The position numbers and the translations under genes were made by a program. This document shows, in pieces, positions 1 through 10,114 of a stretch of DNA of 30,491 nucleotides (position 1 is the stretch's first letter; each line of letters opens with the position of its first letter). Origin of the DNA: Nemertoderma westbladi (lineage: Eukaryota > Xenacoelomorpha > Nemertodermatida > Nemertodermatidae); NCBI GenBank assembly GCA_032718475.1, contig JAUCBJ010004812.1, positions 1-30,491 on the forward strand, in the 5' to 3' direction. The notes below the pieces were generated by a model, which did not search any database, was not told where the DNA came from, and worked only from the letters and a program-made list of their open reading frames with translations.

Positions 1-721
1 TAACTTTGGTCTCTGAGAAAAGAGCTTTCGAATGAGCCCAAAACTAACTCCGTACGACCACTAGAACTGGAGATTATACATTTTGAAGATCTCCGATGAC
101 CGATAAGTCTATTCCGTGTAATCCCGCAAAGACCGCAGAGTCGCTTATTCGAGTCCCCTCATTGTTACGGAGACTTGAAGTTGTCTTATAAACTGATCAG
201 TAGGTCCAATAATCGAAAAAAAAAATACCTTTTCAATTAAAATTTTGTGCTCTTTCTCGTGGAGACATCCAATTAGCACCACTGATCAAAGAAATATGCA
301 GAAATTGAATGCAAACCCCAAACTTCATCTCCTTTACCGATATTGCGATATATCGGAGCCAGTATCTTCTATCCCAGATATTTCGAAAACTAAGCAAGAT
401 ATGGGAACACCGTTTAGATATTTGGATTCAGCATGAAATTCTGCATCAGATAGGATATGTTTCAAAAATTCGACTTTTTGGTCAGAAAATGCGCTACCCC
501 CCCCCCCCCCCCCCCCTTAAATTATATTATTATATACGTCTCCGAACTTTTTTCTTATTTCTCAATAAATTGCGTATTAAATTACAGTAAATTGTAGCTC
601 ATTAGCTAAAATGCAGCAGCTCATAATTTGTAGCTAATTAGCTAGAATAATATTAATTATTTATTTATATAATTGTACTGTAGTACAGTAGTCCTACCGT
701 AAACAACATCATACGAAACTC
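1..721. other. AT-rich stretch, no gene seen
   Basis: No open frame here has recognisable protein motifs. The stretch contains a 20-base poly-C run and AT-rich sequence just before the RTE 3' tail. The short open frames read through simple sequence and look accidental. Confidence 0.5.
497..516 (+). repeat. poly-C run, 20 bases
   Basis: Uninterrupted C20 seen directly in the sequence. It is the first of twelve G/C homopolymers of ten or more bases in the window. Confidence 0.95.
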
Positions 722-1512
722 ACTACTACTACTACTACTACTACTACTAGGTCGAGCGAACTCGGACAGTGGAAATGAGATCCTTCCAGGCTTCCCGATT
801 CTCCACAGTTGTCGCAATTTCGTTTCTCCCAAGTTCAGTATCCCTTTCAAGTTGATCTATATATGTTATGGCCGGTCGTCCACGACTACGCTTTCCATGA
901 GTTGGTTGCCAGAAAAGTAGATCTGGTATGACCACGCCTTTACTTCGCCAGCAGTGCCCACTGAATCTTAATCTCCGTCCGGAGGGTGGTTGATACAGGT
1001 GGTATAGTACCATAGAGCTCGGCGTTTGTCATGTGCTGTCTCCTGCTATTCCATAAGCTCTTAGGATTTCCAGCATTTTACCTCTATGGGTGGAGTCGAA
1101 TGCTTTCTTGAAGTCCACAAAAGTCATGACTGCGGGGAGATTCTTTGACTTAATTCCTTCAATCAGTCTCCGTAGGGCAAGTATCTGAGCTATTGTTGAT
1201 CTATTTGGTCGAAATCCGTTTTGGCTCTTACGCAGCAGTTTCTTTATGTGAGGCCTAATCCTATATAGAATCATTTTATTGTATATTTTGGCAGCTACCA
1301 CAAGCAGACAGATCCCACGATAGTTTGTTGGTATACCGAGGTCTCCTTTCTTGGGGAGAGTCTTTAGTTGACCTTTAGTCCAAATTGGTGGTGGCTTTTC
1401 CCCTTTTAACATCCGGTTGCAAACATTCAATAATGGTCTGTTTAGCACTCCGGTTTTCCATACCTCCGCTGGGATTTCATCTAATCCACTCGCTTTATTA
1501 TTGGACATGCTC
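722..1512 (-). pseudogene. RTE-like non-LTR retrotransposon, family A copy 1 (internally deleted)
   Basis: Read on the minus strand, 1508 to 1029 encodes the fingers and early palm of a reverse transcriptase: NNKASGLDEIPAEVW, then NYRGICLL, NGFRPNRST and the first catalytic Asp in FVDFKKAFD. At about 1029-1013 the sequence jumps to the C-terminal domain (LRFSGHCWRSK, WQPTHGKRSRGRP, NREAWKDL; 1013-747), so the FADD-containing palm and thumb are missing. The C-terminal GHxxR, RGRP and REAW signature resembles BovB/RTE elements. The stop codon TAG at 747-749 is the first unit of a (TAG)n tail at about 722-749, giving almost no 3' UTR, as is usual for RTE. The endonuclease domain is absent because of 5' truncation. 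The copy is dead. Confidence 0.88.
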
Positions 1513-1513
1513 C

Positions 1514-1531
1514 ACGAAACTTAAGTTTCGT
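1514..1531. repeat. perfect 18-bp palindrome at the RTE 5' junction
   Basis: ACGAAACTTAAGTTTCGT is its own reverse complement. It lies immediately beyond the point where recognisable RTE coding sequence ends, so it may mark an insertion or rearrangement junction. Confidence 0.8.
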
Positions 1532-2332
1532 TTATTGTTTTGGTTTACCTATTATTTGTTACTGATGTACTGTAGGCCTACTTTATTTATTTTTTTCATT
1601 TGATCACTCACATTAGAATGGTACAGCAATCATAAAAGTCTTTAATAAAAAGTAATATAATTAAATATAACGAAAGGGTAGCAAGTAAATCAAGAAGATA
1701 TATTTATAGTATCAGCACTTACAGTAGTATTATAAACAATGGTTAAATTCAAATTTACTCACATTTATCGTTAATTTAACACAAATTTCATACATTTTGT
1801 AATTGGCCATAAGGCATTACATTTTCAAATACGCAGTTACTTGGTATTAATTTCTTGATAAATTTGAAATGAACTTTGAAGCGTGATTAATATGTAGTAA
1901 CCATACGTAACAAAGGAATGCTATAGTTCACACTATTGTTTGGTTTGAAGTTGTAATAATACTTTATCAGGTACCAGTAAAGCTTCTTTTCAGCTTTGCA
2001 GATAACTTATAAGTCCTCAAGTAATATTATTTTCTTGCATAATTCCCAAAGGAATTTAATGCAACAACAACATCAAACAGGCTGGGTTGGTTATCTTTCA
2101 GTTAATAACAATAGTTCTCAGATTTAAGGTGCTAAATAATCCTTGTCGCGGCTAGTTAACCTCTCGACCAAAACTGCTCGAGGTAAAATGTGCATAGGCC
2201 TACTGCCAAATTTATGGAGGCTGAACTATTATTCTGCAATTTCGTATAATTACCGGTGCACAGTGCCAGCACCGTGTACCGGTATGTCAATAAGTCTAGC
2301 GGATCCCAAATTAATTGTCTTAACTTTTCAAT
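1532..2332. other. AT-rich non-coding stretch
   Basis: No supported gene. Two of the over-represented TAGGCCTA octamers (1573, 2195) and one TACCGGTA (2277) lie here. Confidence 0.5.
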
Positions 2333-2478
2333 TTCGGAGACAGGGGCAGGGGGGGGGGAAACTGGACGCAAATCCCGCCTTGGCGAATTAATATCCCACC
2401 TCAATGTTAAATTCTCAATTTAGGGAAAGAAGCAGGTTACAGTGGCACGTTATTTTAACCAAAACAATAAACTAAACA
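2333..2478 (+). repeat. dispersed repeat R2, copy 1
   Basis: The block starts GGAGACAGGGG, continues through a poly-G run (2349-2358), then ACTGGACGCAAA, CCCGCCTTGGCGAATTAATA and GTGGCACGT, and ends near ACCAAAACAATAAA. A second copy in the same orientation lies at 23884-24035 and also has a poly-G run at the same place. The two differ at scattered bases and in G-run length. The family is unknown to me and no coding capacity is visible. Confidence 0.85.
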
Positions 2479-2791
2479 CAATAGAACAGGTTACAGTTTT
2501 TTTACAGTAATCGGCTGTTATTTGTGTCCAATTTCCCCTCCAATATTATATTGTGCTAATATATTAATTTAATATGTTAAAATGTTGAATTAATTGTGTA
2601 ATTATCACATATCATATATTAGTTTCATTTAGTGCATCTTAAATTATGTAATAATAATATTAATAACTATACAATATTTTTGTGTGGAGATTGTATTTCA
2701 GTTCCTGATTCAATAATTTTAGTGAATGATAAATGAAAAAACTGCACTTACTGTATTTAGCACAACTTAATTATTTGCCATTAACTTTAAG
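2479..2791. other. AT-rich sequence upstream of a TPM-gene exon
   Basis: This is probably intron of the TPM gene, because it precedes an exon with a 3' splice site at 2790-2791. No upstream exon was recognised here or further left. Confidence 0.45.
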
Positions 2792-2912
2792 GAAATTCTT
2801 TGGACCGTCGGATTCTGGATATTCAAAAGAATTTACAATGTAAATGCGAATCTTGTCTGGAATGTGGCGAGACCGGTTACGCCATAAACATCGCTTTACT
2901 GGATAAAATAAA
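2792..2912 (+). CDS. TPM/MOLO-1-like membrane protein, internal exon
   Basis: A 121-bp open stretch between a splice acceptor (TTTAAG, AG at 2790-2791) and a strong donor (GTGAGT from 2913). It reads NSLDRRILDIQKN, then a Cys cluster C-x-C-x2-C-x2-C, then GETGYAINIALLDKI. A helix, a Cys cluster and a GYxxxIALL strand are what I recall from the first half of metazoan TPM domains of the MOLO-1 type. The exon ends two bases into a codon, and the next exon (7688) begins with exactly the one missing base, making AAA (Lys) and leading into NENPDG. That phase match between exons 4.8 kb apart is the best evidence they belong together. The 5' exons, with the expected signal peptide, were not found and may lie before the window. 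No transcript evidence is available. Confidence 0.68.
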
Positions 2913-3082
2913 GTGAGTTCATACAATTTTAATCGGTTTAATTATATACAGGCTACATTCCCTCAACTTTCCTCAAGTCGCATATTTTATTATAGTATAC
3001 AGCTATACTCAAATAGTTTCAACTAGAGGAGGCCTACGCCTACAATTAGAAATATTCATATTCAATTCATAGATTAAGCCGC

Positions 3083-3250
3083 CGCTTGGTCTACAGTTGT
3101 AGTGGTAACAATCTTGGCTTTCATTCGGGAGGCCTCAGGTTCGATCCCTGGTCGACGCTACACTGTTTGGGAACGGGGCTTTAAATGCTGCAGACTATCT
3201 CTCTACCAAGGTTTTTATCCTTCACTGGTCGATAAATTGGAAACCTGGTA
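3083..3250 (+). mobile_element. tRNA-derived SINE head inside the intron
   Basis: An A-box-like GTAGTGGTAAC (about 3099-3109) is followed 28 bp later by a perfect B-box GGTTCGATCCC (3138-3148). Around it the sequence can be laid out roughly like a tRNA, but the acceptor stem does not pair well. A unique tail (GGGAACGGGGCTTTAAATGC and onward) runs directly into the minisatellite. This is a pol III promoter remnant rather than a tRNA gene. It belongs to a different SINE family from the copies at 26272 and 26841. Confidence 0.65.
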
Positions 3251-3253
3251 ACT

Positions 3254-5479
3254 TGGAAAACAGAGTGGAAGGGTTTACTGTGGAAGATAACCATGGTGGT
3301 GAACAGGCATTCCTTTAGGAAACAGAGTGGAAGGGATTACTGTGGAAGATCACCATGGTGGTGAACAGGCATTCCTTTGGGAAACATAGTGGAAGTGTTT
3401 ACTGTGGAAGATCACCATCGTTGTGAACAGGCATTCCTTTGGGAAACATAGTGGAAGGGTTTACTGTGGAAGATCACCCATGGTGGTGAACAGGCATTCC
3501 CTTAGTAAACAGAGTGGAAGGGTCTACTGTGGGAGATCACCATGGTGGTGAACAGGCATTCCTTTAGGAAACAGAGTGGAAGGGATTACTGTGGAAGATC
3601 ACCATGGTGGTGAACAGGCATTCCTTTGGGAAACATAGTGGAAGGGTTTACTGTGGAAGATCACCATCGTGGTGAACAGGCATTCCTTTGGGAAACATAG
3701 TGGAAGGGTTTACTGTGGGAGATCACCATGGTGGTGAACAGGCTTTCCTTTGGGAAACAGAGTGGAAGGGTTTACTGTAGAAGATCACCCACATGGTGGT
3801 GAACAGACATTCCTTTGGGAAACAGAGTGGGAGGGTTTACTGTAGAAGATCATACATGGCGGTGAACAGGCATTCCTTTAGGAAACAGAGTGGAATGGTT
3901 TACTGTAGAAGATCACCCATGGTGATGAACAGGCATTTATTTAGGAAACATAGAGGAATGGATTACTGTGGAAGATAACCAATGGTGGTGAACAGGCATT
4001 CCTTTGGGAAACAGAGTGGACGGGTTTACTGTGGAAGATCACTCATGGTATGGTGAACAGGCATTTCTTTAGGAAACATAGTGGAAGGGTTTACTGTGGA
4101 AGATCGCCCATGGTGGTGAACAGGCATTCCTTTAGGAAACAAAAGTGGAACGTTTTACTGTGGAAGATCACCCATGGAGTTGAACAGGCATTCCTTTAGG
4201 AAACATAGTGGAAGGGTTTACTGTGTAAGATCACCGATGGTGGTGTACAGACATTCCTTTAGGAAACAAAAGTGTAACCCATGGTGGTGAGCAGGCATTC
4301 CCTTAGGAAGCAGAGTGTAAGGGTTTACTGTGGAAGATCACCCATTGTGGTGAACATGCATTCTTTTAGGAAACAGTGTGGAAGGGTTTACTGTGGAAGA
4401 TCAGATCACCCAATGTGGTGAACAGGTATTCCTTTAGGAAACAGAGTGGAAGGGTTTACTGTGGAAGATCACCCATGGTGTTGAACAGGCATTCCTTTAG
4501 GAAGCAGAGTGGAAGGGTTTACTGTGGGAGATCACCCATGGTGGTGAACAGGCATTCCTTTAGGAACCAGAGTGGAAGGGTTTACTGTTGGAGATCACCC
4601 ATTGTGGTGAACATGCATTCTTTTAGTAAACAGAGGGGAAGGGTTTACTGTGGAAGATCACCCATGGTGGTGAACAGGCATTCCTTTAGGAAGCAGAGAG
4701 GAAGGGTTTACTTTGGAAGATCACCCATGATTGTGAACAGGCATTCCTTTAGGAACCAGTGTGGAAGGGTTTACTGTGGAAGATCACCCATGGTGGTGAA
4801 CAGGCATTCTTTTAGGAAACAGAGTGGATGGGTTTACTGTGGAAGATCACCCATGTTGGTGAACAGGCATTCCTTTAGGAATCAGAGTGGAAGGGTTTAC
4901 TGTGGAAGATCACCCATGGTGGTGAACAAGCATTCTTTTAGGAAACAGAGTGGATGGGTTTACTGTGGAAGATCACCCATGGTGGTGAACAGGCATTCCT
5001 TTAGGAAACAGAGTGGACGGGTTTACTGTGGAAGATCACCCATGGTGGTGAACAGGCATTCCTTTAGGAAACATAGTGGAAGGGATTACTGTGGAAGATC
5101 ACCCATGGTGGTGAACAGGCATTCCTTTAGGAAACATAGTGGAAGGGTTTACTGTGGAAGATCATCCATAGTGGTGAACAGGCATTCCTTTAGGAAACAT
5201 AGTTGAAGGGTTTACTGTGGAAGATCACTCATAGTGGTGAACAGGCATTCCTTTAGGAAACATAGTTGAAGGGTTTACTGTGGAAGATGACCCGTGGTGG
5301 TGAACAGGCATTCCTTTAGGAAACATAGTGGAAGGGTTTACTGTGGAAGATCACTCATAGTGGTGAACAGGCATTCCTTTAGGAAACATAGTGGAAGGGT
5401 TTACTGTGGAAGATCACTCATAGTGGTGAACAGGCATTCCTTTAGGAAACAGAGTGGACGGGTTTACTGTGGAAGATCA
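3254..5479 (+). repeat. intronic minisatellite, 62/63-bp unit, about 35 copies
   Basis: Tandem units with the core GGTGAACAGGCATTCCTTTA, GGAAACAGAGTGGAAGGG, TTTACTGTGGAAGATCACCC. In the left part many units are 62 bp (ACCATGG rather than ACCCATGG) and some carry small indels. From about 4390 rightward almost all units are exactly 63 bp. Because 63 is divisible by three, one forward frame stays open for 276 codons (4376-5206) and again at 5294-5500, encoding a 21-residue repeat containing NRHSFRKQSGRVYCGRS. Units differ by scattered substitutions, with local blocks of shared variants (CATAGTGGTG units near 5170-5420) that suggest recent block duplication. The array sits inside the large intron of the TPM gene, downstream of the SINE head. 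I consider it non-coding. Confidence 0.95.
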
Positions 5480-7687
5480 AAAATAATGCAGTATAAATAA
5501 CTTTGGGCCTTGATGATGGCTAACCGTGCTTCAGGGATATTAAAAGCGAAGAATACCAGATTTTCAAAGGAAGACTTAAAATATTTTTTTAATTTCACCT
5601 AATTAACTGTTTTATATAGCTCTTGTTTCTATATTATTATAACCCGTACATAGGCTAATTTGTTTATTGTTTTGGTTAGATTAGATTCAGCATTTAATCC
5701 TTCTGTATTTTTAGTGAAGATCTGGTATTCTTCACATGGTGGTAAACTGGTACCGGTATACTTCACAAGGGCCATTAAAAGAATCCATGCAGCTAATCTT
5801 ACCGATTTGAACCTATCGCTACATTTCCTAACTCCGCCAAGATTTGTGCCGTTGATTAGAACTTCTGACCTTAACGGACTTACAATTAATTTTCCACCAC
5901 AGATTTTTTAAATCACCCTAATAAAGCCGATATACCCCCGATGAGAAAGTCGCTAGTATTCCCAACTGTAAGGCATTAATTCCCTAGGAGGACCCCCACA
6001 ATGTGAGGAAGTTATAAACCGAAGCCATTAGTAGTAGAAGCCAGTTCCTTCGAAACAGCGTGATATCCTGCCTGTTCCATTGGAAAATATAATCAATCTA
6101 TATCCCACAGGGACAAATAATTATTCTCTAAAAATACCAGCAATCATTAACTTCAACTTACTTTCAACAAATCACAGTTTGATTTGTTGTTATTGCGCGT
6201 TTGTTTAATTAATTTATCGGAATGTATTTATTTATATGGCGACGCATAGTGTCTTAATGAACAAGATATGACCATATAATTCGATTAAAAAAAAGGAAGC
6301 GGAAAACATCTCTTTTATCACTTATTTTTTCAGTTTAGCGAAATTCAACTACAGTATTCTGTATGAGTGGTTGAGTTACACAGAAAAAGGCAAATTTTTA
6401 GCTCGGAGTTTCTTTTTCTTGAGGGGGGGGGGGGGGGGGGGGGGGGTGGATTCTGGCTTGGAAGTCAACATTTTGAAATGCATACTGCACGTAAACGCGA
6501 ATAAATATAAAAAAATGTAAGATAGGCCTATATCTTTGGTGGACTACTGTACATGCATAATGAATTATAATATTAAATAAAAAGTCATTTTCAATCTGTC
6601 CGTCAAATATAAGAGAAAAGGGCAGACCATCCAACTAACGGTTTAGCTCTAGGACTTTTTCTGGTCTCAGAATCCATTTCGTGTGTCAGTTTTAACACTT
6701 CCAAATTGTCTGTTTGGCTGGCTATCAGGCTGTCTGTTATATTTTGACGGACAGACTGACAGGCTTACATACAGATCTGAATACTGTTATTAAGAATGAA
6801 GTCACGGACCAAGAAATCCCATATAGGAAACTTTTTAGACATATAGTATAAATTCCATTATTTTGAAAACATTATGAAGGACAGACCGACATAAAAACGG
6901 ACAGATAGCAATATCTCGAGAAGTAAGACAGATTTTGGTAAACGGTTTTCATATTTGAAATTTTGATTAAAATCTGCCCGTTGATGAAATAGAAAAAAAA
7001 ATTGGAAAAAAAAATTTGAAAGCCAGTGAAGTTTTATATAGAAATTTATATACAGTAGGCTTTTACTGTACAGTATATACAGTAGGAAAGCCAGTGCCAT
7101 TATACAGGAATTGGCATATCTTTAGTACGAAGTTTCTTTTCCTTTCTGCCATTCTGCAGGATGAGTGGGTAGGCCTACTATACCTTTTTACAGTCAGACT
7201 GTTTACAACTCTAGTGGCCGACTGGAGAACTGCAGACTCAATTTAAAGACACTGTTAATGTTCTAGTAGAGGAGGCCTACAAATCTACCAAGTTTCATCA
7301 GGAACTTATGTAAAGCAGAGAAATGGGTGGACATTAGAGGTGTTTTTTTTTAAAACGGAAGATGGTATATTAAGTAGCTTAACAGGGGATGTTATATATG
7401 GTTTACAAATTAAAATTATACACATAATATTATAATTAGAGGTTTGTAGCCCTCTAGCCGAAGACTGCTCCAGATGTTTTTAAAAAAATCCCACCTTTTG
7501 CTACTATTAATGTCTACAATTTTTCAACTCGACAGCTTCTAATCCGACAAAGTTGCTATTAGCATGTCGAAATCGTAAGGACATCAACTACAGTTTGTAG
7601 AAATTGACCCACCCCCTAACAGTGTCAGTTCGTTAAGGCTCCGCCAATTTTGTGGCTCGCCTCACACCTCTGTTTACTTTTATATAG
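5480..7687 (+). other. remainder of the 4.8-kb TPM-gene intron
   Basis: AT-rich sequence with no supported exon. It includes a 24-base poly-G run, TAGGCCTA at 6523 and 7170, TACCGGTA at 5751, and between 6590 and 6905 several copies of a GACGGACAGA-like motif on both strands. The short open frames here carry no recognisable domain. Confidence 0.5.
6423..6446 (+). repeat. poly-G run, 24 bases
   Basis: Uninterrupted G24 within the TPM-gene intron, on the sense strand of that gene. Confidence 0.95.
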
Positions 7688-7844
7688 AAATGAGAATCCA
7701 GATGGAAGTGTTGGATCCGATATTGGAACCTACAGCACGGAAGAGCAGACGAAGAACTTCGGAAATTACCTTAGAGAGAAACTCTGGAAGTTTGGTGTCT
7801 GTGGAAATGATATAGTTATTGTTTATTCCAGACTAGACGAATGG
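7688..7844 (+). CDS. TPM/MOLO-1-like membrane protein, internal exon
   Basis: The acceptor is pyrimidine-rich (TTTACTTTTATATAG, AG at 7686-7687) and the donor is a perfect GTAAGT at 7845. One base completes the codon from the exon at 2792-2912, then 52 codons follow: NENPDGSVGSDIGTYSTEEQ, a helix TKNFGNYLREKLWKFG, and the hydrophobic strand NDIVIVYSRLDEW. TPM domains typically show a helix that ends KWKFG-like, then a DDxVIxxS strand, which fits. The exon ends in phase 0. An ATG at 7650 in the same frame lies in the intron and is not the start. An alternative reading as another small alpha/beta extracellular domain cannot be excluded, but the match continues in the next exon. Confidence 0.78.
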
Positions 7845-7876
7845 GTAAGTGAAAATTATTTAACTATTTTATTTCT

Positions 7877-8035
7877 TATAAATATAAATTAAGTTTATTG
7901 CGAGAATATTCGAATATTCAAATATATTTTGTACCAACTGGCGGTACTTGTATCTGATGAAGCGCCGCCAGTCGGTACGAAATATAATATAAAATTTCAT
8001 TTTTCTAGCAATAATAAACTTAATTTACATTTATA
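7877..8035 (+). repeat. intronic 160-bp imperfect palindrome
   Basis: The left half (TATAAATATAAATTAAGTTT at 7877) pairs with the right half (AACTTAATTTACATTTATA ending 8035). The centre is TTGTACCAACTGGCGGTACTTG against GCGCCGCCAGTCGGTACGAA. The arms match along most of their length with small bulges. It lies in the intron between the last two TPM exons. Position 7954-7982 contains CTGATGA, a possible six-pair stem, then GAAA, resembling part of a hammerhead core. Confidence 0.8.
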
Positions 8036-8430
8036 ATATTATATCAACCATCATTAAATCATTTCAGTATCGCTATTTCAATTCATTTTAAAATTTAATT
8101 TCCTCTATTTTCCGCTCATTTTGTTTTCATTCACTAAGTTCAGATATTTCTCCCTCATGTGTTGAGTTTTCATTCTTTGACATTCTAGCACTCGGTTCGC
8201 TCGTACTCAAAACCTGCCAATCTCAATCCCTCGGACAGAATAAATTATTTCCGCTCACTTTCTCTTATCGTATAATATCTATAATATAATATAATATCGT
8301 ATAATATGTTTTAAATCGATGCGGCTTCTTTCAATTAATTAATTATAGCGCCGGGGCGCTTACCGGATTTTAATAATAATAATAATATTATATTATAATA
8401 GTAATTTGTTTTATATTTTGTACTTTTCAG

Positions 8431-8781
8431 ACATCCATATCGCTTGGCAAGGAAGTTATTAACAAATTTAGTGAGCGCCATCTATTGGAAATAACGAGAA
8501 ACACGAGTCATTTATTCTGCGCTGGACTGTACGCTAAAGGGCTATCTGAAATCATTGATAGTATTGAAACTATTCTTTCCCAGGAGGATAAAGAATATTT
8601 TAATGGAAAGGAAGTTGCCTATCTGCTATTGGCTATTGTTGGGACAAGCTTTGCGTTTCTATTGGTTATGGTTGTTACTGGTAGGAGTAAAGGATCTGAC
8701 CATAACGTAGCTGATGAATACGCAGAACAGCCCGTCCCCAAAGCAACTGCCCAATCGGATTTCGAATCAACGTCACTGTGA
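8431..8781 (+). CDS. TPM/MOLO-1-like membrane protein, last exon
   Basis: The acceptor TACTTTTCAG ends at 8430. The exon starts in phase 0 and runs 116 codons to TGA at 8779-8781. It begins TSISLGKEVINKFSERHLLE and continues through LFCAGLYAKGLSEIIDSIET, which matches the second half of TPM domains (strand, helix, then a surface segment followed by GLxxxIDxIExxL). A single transmembrane helix follows (YLLLAIVGTSFAFLLVMVV, residues 64-82 of this exon), then a 34-residue polar tail. The layout of an extracellular TPM domain, one membrane span and a short cytoplasmic tail is that of nematode MOLO-1, a modulator of levamisole-sensitive acetylcholine receptors. Receptor modulation in this organism is only an inference. 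No AATAAA was seen close after the stop. Confidence 0.8.
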   Translation, partial: TSISLGKEVINKFSERHLLEITRNTSHLFCAGLYAKGLSEIIDSIETILSQEDKEYFNGKEVAYLLLAIVGTSFAFLLVMVVTGRSKGSDHNVADEYAEQPVPKATAQSDFESTSL

Positions 8782-8825
8782 TAATTTTTAAAGTTTTCAG
8801 GATTTATATGTATACACCTTTTTTT

Positions 8826-9148
8826 ATCAGGTCGTAGCCTCCTACCCGCACCCCCTGATGTTCTTTAAATTTTCAATCAAATGTAACAGTATAAGATTTG
8901 GTATAATTATAGTGCAACACGCTTTCTTACTGCTGGTCTGGCCGGATTTTATAATATGGCTCCAATAAGCCTTTAAATTCGTCTCTTTAGCAATGCTCAT
9001 TGTTTGTCTTTGGAATTAAATCTACAGTAGATATAATTAGAAACGCCTTCGTCTGCAGATTCCGAATCTGAAAGCCGTTTTCTATTTCAACAACAATAAC
9101 TTCCGGAGACGTTATCAAAATTCTAAGGCATACATTTTGAGACCATCG
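8826..9148 (+). repeat. dispersed repeat R3, copy 1
   Basis: Diverged match in the same orientation to 25604-25935. Shared anchors are TTTCTTACTG followed by a TGG-rich GGTC/GGCCGGA segment, GCCTTC-TGCAGATTC-GAATCTG, and ACTTCCGGAGA followed by TTATCAAAAT-CTAAGG. No open frame is preserved, and the family is unknown. Confidence 0.75.
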
Positions 9149-9159
9149 TAGAATCAGTG

Positions 9160-9940
9160 TGTGGTAACCGCCAAAATATATAACAAAATAATTTTATATA
9201 GAATTATACCCCCCTATACATATAGAACAACTGCTGCTCAAGAGCCAACATGGATTTAGGCTAAATATATCAATAATACTGTAGCTCAGATACTAGCACT
9301 ACGGAGGCTGGTTGAAGGAGTTAAATCAAAGACATAAAAAACTTTAAACTTTTAAAAAGACATAAGTTAGGAAAGCAAAGGACTGATGGGTAGCTCTATT
9401 ATAAATGGATACCATCTGGATATCAGATCTCTCCGGGCACCTGAAGACTAAGTTCGAGCCACAGTGGAAAGTGTATTTTTATACGGGGGTGAGACCTGGA
9501 CACTGACTAAATCACTTGAACAACGAATTGATGGTTGCTACACAAGAATACTAAGGGCAGCCCTAAACATCAGCTGGAGACGAAGCATGAGAAACGCCGA
9601 GCTTTATGGTACAATACCACATGTATCAACCACCCTCCGTGAACGCAGATTAAGATTCAGTGGGCACTGCTGGCGAAGTAAAGACGAGGTCAAACCAGAT
9701 CTACTTTTCTGGCAACCAACTCATGGAAAGCGTAGTCGTGGACGACCGGCCATAACATATATAGATCAACTTGAAAGGGATACTGAACTTGGGAGAAAGG
9801 AAATTGCGACAACTATGGAGAATCGGGAAGCCTGGAAGGATCTCATTTCCACTGTCCGAGTTCGCTCGACCTAGTAGTAGTAGTAGAATCGGGAAGCCTG
9901 GAAGGATCTCATTTCCGCTGTCCGAGCTCTCTCGACCTAT
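9160..9940 (+). pseudogene. RTE-like non-LTR retrotransposon, family A copy 2
   Basis: The left part (about 9170-9345) is a badly decayed reverse-transcriptase segment in which AAAATATATAACAAAATAAT and CTAGCACTACGGAGGCTGGT still align with family A copy 1 (KIYNK and LALRRL). From 9464 to 9874 a continuous frame encodes the C-terminal region: LYGGETWTLTKSLEQRID, LRFSGHCWRSKDE, WQPTHGKRSRGRP, ENREAWKDL. The stop TAG (9872-9874) opens a (TAG)5 tail. The last 45 bp of the element are then repeated once more (9888-9938) with a few substitutions. The endonuclease and most of the palm are absent. The copy is non-functional. Confidence 0.88.
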
Positions 9941-10114
9941 TTAGTCAGGGGCATGATACGATACGAACCAATTTTTACGATACAAATGTAAATTTGAGAA
10001 AATACGATACGATACGAAAAATCCAAGAATCCATATCTTATTAAAACACCAATTTTGAGAAAAATATTTAAATACGAAGTCAATCGAAATACGAAAAGTA
10101 TTTGTTCTGCATGA
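9941..10114. other. short spacer with ATACGATACGAA repeats
   Basis: ACGATACGATACGAA-like sequence occurs near 9956 and again near 10006. No gene is seen between the two retrotransposon copies. Confidence 0.6.

Noticed and set aside
2143-2404. 82-codon frames on both strands
   Set aside because: They read through R2 and its poly-G run, and the R2 copy at 23884 does not preserve them.
3083-3160. Functional tRNA gene
   Set aside because: Good A and B boxes, but the acceptor stem does not pair and a SINE-like tail follows.
3254-5479. CRISPR-like array or repeat-protein gene
   Set aside because: Units are head-to-tail with no unique spacers, and the segment is flanked by metazoan introns. Open frames follow from the 63-bp period, start at arbitrary points, and the left third is closed.
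5660-5911. 83-codon frame in the TPM intron
   Set aside because: No domain and no splice-site pair that fits the flanking exon phases. The exons at 2792 and 7688 already join in phase.
7954-7982. Complete hammerhead ribozyme
   Set aside because: Extra base before stem II, weak stem II, and no clear cleavage site with stems I and III. Kept only as a low-level observation.
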